Assembly (NCBI GenBank): GCA_018970605.1
Contig: JAGWWA010000003.1
Coordinates: forward strand, 1 to 64,000
Source of the DNA: Planctomycetota bacterium
GTDB taxonomy: Bacteria; Planctomycetota; Planctomycetia; Pirellulales; UBA1268
Length of the DNA stretch: 64,000 bases
Reading direction: 5' to 3'
The notes beneath the pieces are model-generated. The model saw only the letters and a program-made list of their open reading frames with translations, was not told the DNA's origin and did no database searches. Positions within the stretch are counted from its first letter, which is position 1, and every line of letters starts with the position of its first letter. Positions 63,437-64,000 of this stretch are shown here, one piece after another. A program made the translations under genes and the position numbers.

Positions 63437-64000
63437 GTGGCGAGAGTCCGGAAGGCGGCCGGAAAGACCGTGCGAGCGGCGACCGAGGCCCTGCCCCCGT
63501 TGCTTGCCGACGCCGCCGCCCTGCGGCGGCGGCTCCAGCGGTGGTACGCCCGCGCGAAACGCGACCTTCCCTGGCGGCGGACCCGCGATGCCTATGCCGT
63601 GTGGGTCAGCGAGGTGATGCTGCAGCAGACGCAGGTTGAACGGGTGAGGGATTTCTTCGAGAGGTTCATGCGACGGTTTCCCACCGTCGGCGACCTGGCG
63701 GCGGCCCGCGAGGCCGAGGTGCTCAAGCACTGGGAGGGGCTCGGCTACTACCGCCGGGCCCGGCAGCTGCACGCGGCTGCGAAGGCCGTCGTCGCGGAGC
63801 ATGGCGGGGAGTTTCCGCGGTCGCTCGAGGGGCTGCGGTCGCTGCCGGGTATCGGCCGCTACACCGCCGGCGCGATCGCCTCGATCGCGTTCGATCTGCC
63901 TGCCGCGATCGTCGAGGCCAACTCCCGGCGGGTGCTCGCCCGACTCGCCGGCCACGACCGGCCCGTGGGCGGCGCGGGCGACGAGCCGATCTGGGAACTC
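63437..64000 (+). CDS. mutY: A/G-specific adenine glycosylase, 3'-truncated by window end
   Basis: The frame starts at GTG 63437 with AGGA six bases upstream and is open to the last base, giving 188 residues. MutY removes adenine opposite 8-oxoguanine. Visible motifs are RDLPWRRTRDAYAVWVSEVMLQQTQV with the catalytic Glu, HWEGLGYYRRARQLHAAAK and the helix-hairpin-helix LPGIGRYTAGAIASIAF. The catalytic Asp position (LDGN in E. coli) reads VEANSRRVLAR, so Glu or a shifted residue takes its place. The iron-sulfur cysteines and the NUDIX-like domain lie beyond the window. Confidence 0.92.
   Translation, partial: MARVRKAAGKTVRAATEALPPLLADAAALRRRLQRWYARAKRDLPWRRTRDAYAVWVSEVMLQQTQVERVRDFFERFMRRFPTVGDLAAAREAEVLKHWEGLGYYRRARQLHAAAKAVVAEHGGEFPRSLEGLRSLPGIGRYTAGAIASIAFDLPAAIVEANSRRVLARLAGHDRPVGGAGDEPIWEL

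Overview
The window reads as a GC-rich bacterial chromosome segment, most likely from the phylum Planctomycetota (Pirellulales-like). The case rests on gene content: DUF1080 proteins, secreted oxidoreductases and enolase-superfamily proteins with Tat signals, DUF11 and FG-GAP surface proteins, an archaeal-type formylmethanofuran:H4MPT formyltransferase, a short PheT without the EMAP/OB domain, large secreted proteins of unknown function, and a sigma factor with an added N-terminal helix-turn-helix. No rRNA, tRNA, CRISPR array, prophage or transposase gene was recognised.

Layout. 1-6.9 kb: 5'-truncated U32 peptidase/RlhA-like gene, a DUF937-type membrane protein and an ABC exporter fused to DUF1854. 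6.9-12.8 kb: DUF1080 protein, cysteine synthase, a J-domain protein/hydrolase pair and a tandem-parvulin isomerase. 12.9-19.7 kb: a leftward cluster of sigma-70 factor, FG-GAP protein, trypsin-like protease and a secreted protein. 20.3-28.3 kb: a secreted protein, then the translation cluster infC-rpmI-rplT-pheS-pheT and a TolB-like protein. infC appears to start at AUC, and a 593-bp repeat-filled gap splits rpmI from rplT. 28.6-39.6 kb: DUF11 protein, Ftr, a secreted DUF3352-like protein, RibD, a SEC-C/TPR protein and a sigma-54 activator with a degenerate receiver. 39.8-47.4 kb: a sugar/polysaccharide region with an oxidoreductase plus HEAT-repeat operon, a CE15-DUF1080 fusion and a mandelate-racemase-like enzyme. 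47.6-51.3 kb: glnB behind a good sigma-54 promoter, homospermidine synthase and fumarase. 51.4-57.0 kb: a two-component system with a beta-propeller sensor, directly upstream of a GH10-like protein that lacks its acid/base glutamate. 57.2-64.0 kb: a 900-residue unknown membrane protein, then TPR protein, esterase, tmk and holB in one direction, and divergent mutY cut by the window end.

The most distinctive feature is the intergenic DNA. At least four related families of short palindromic repeats fill almost every gap above 240 bp. One is a 138-bp element with 22-bp terminal inverted repeats in three full copies plus solo ends. Another is a hairpin family sharing a TTCCTG flank; one member lies in frame inside the U32 gene and a variant is amplified into a 42-bp tandem array. 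These look like non-autonomous mobile or REP-like elements. Protein names are family-level inferences made by eye, since no database search was possible.
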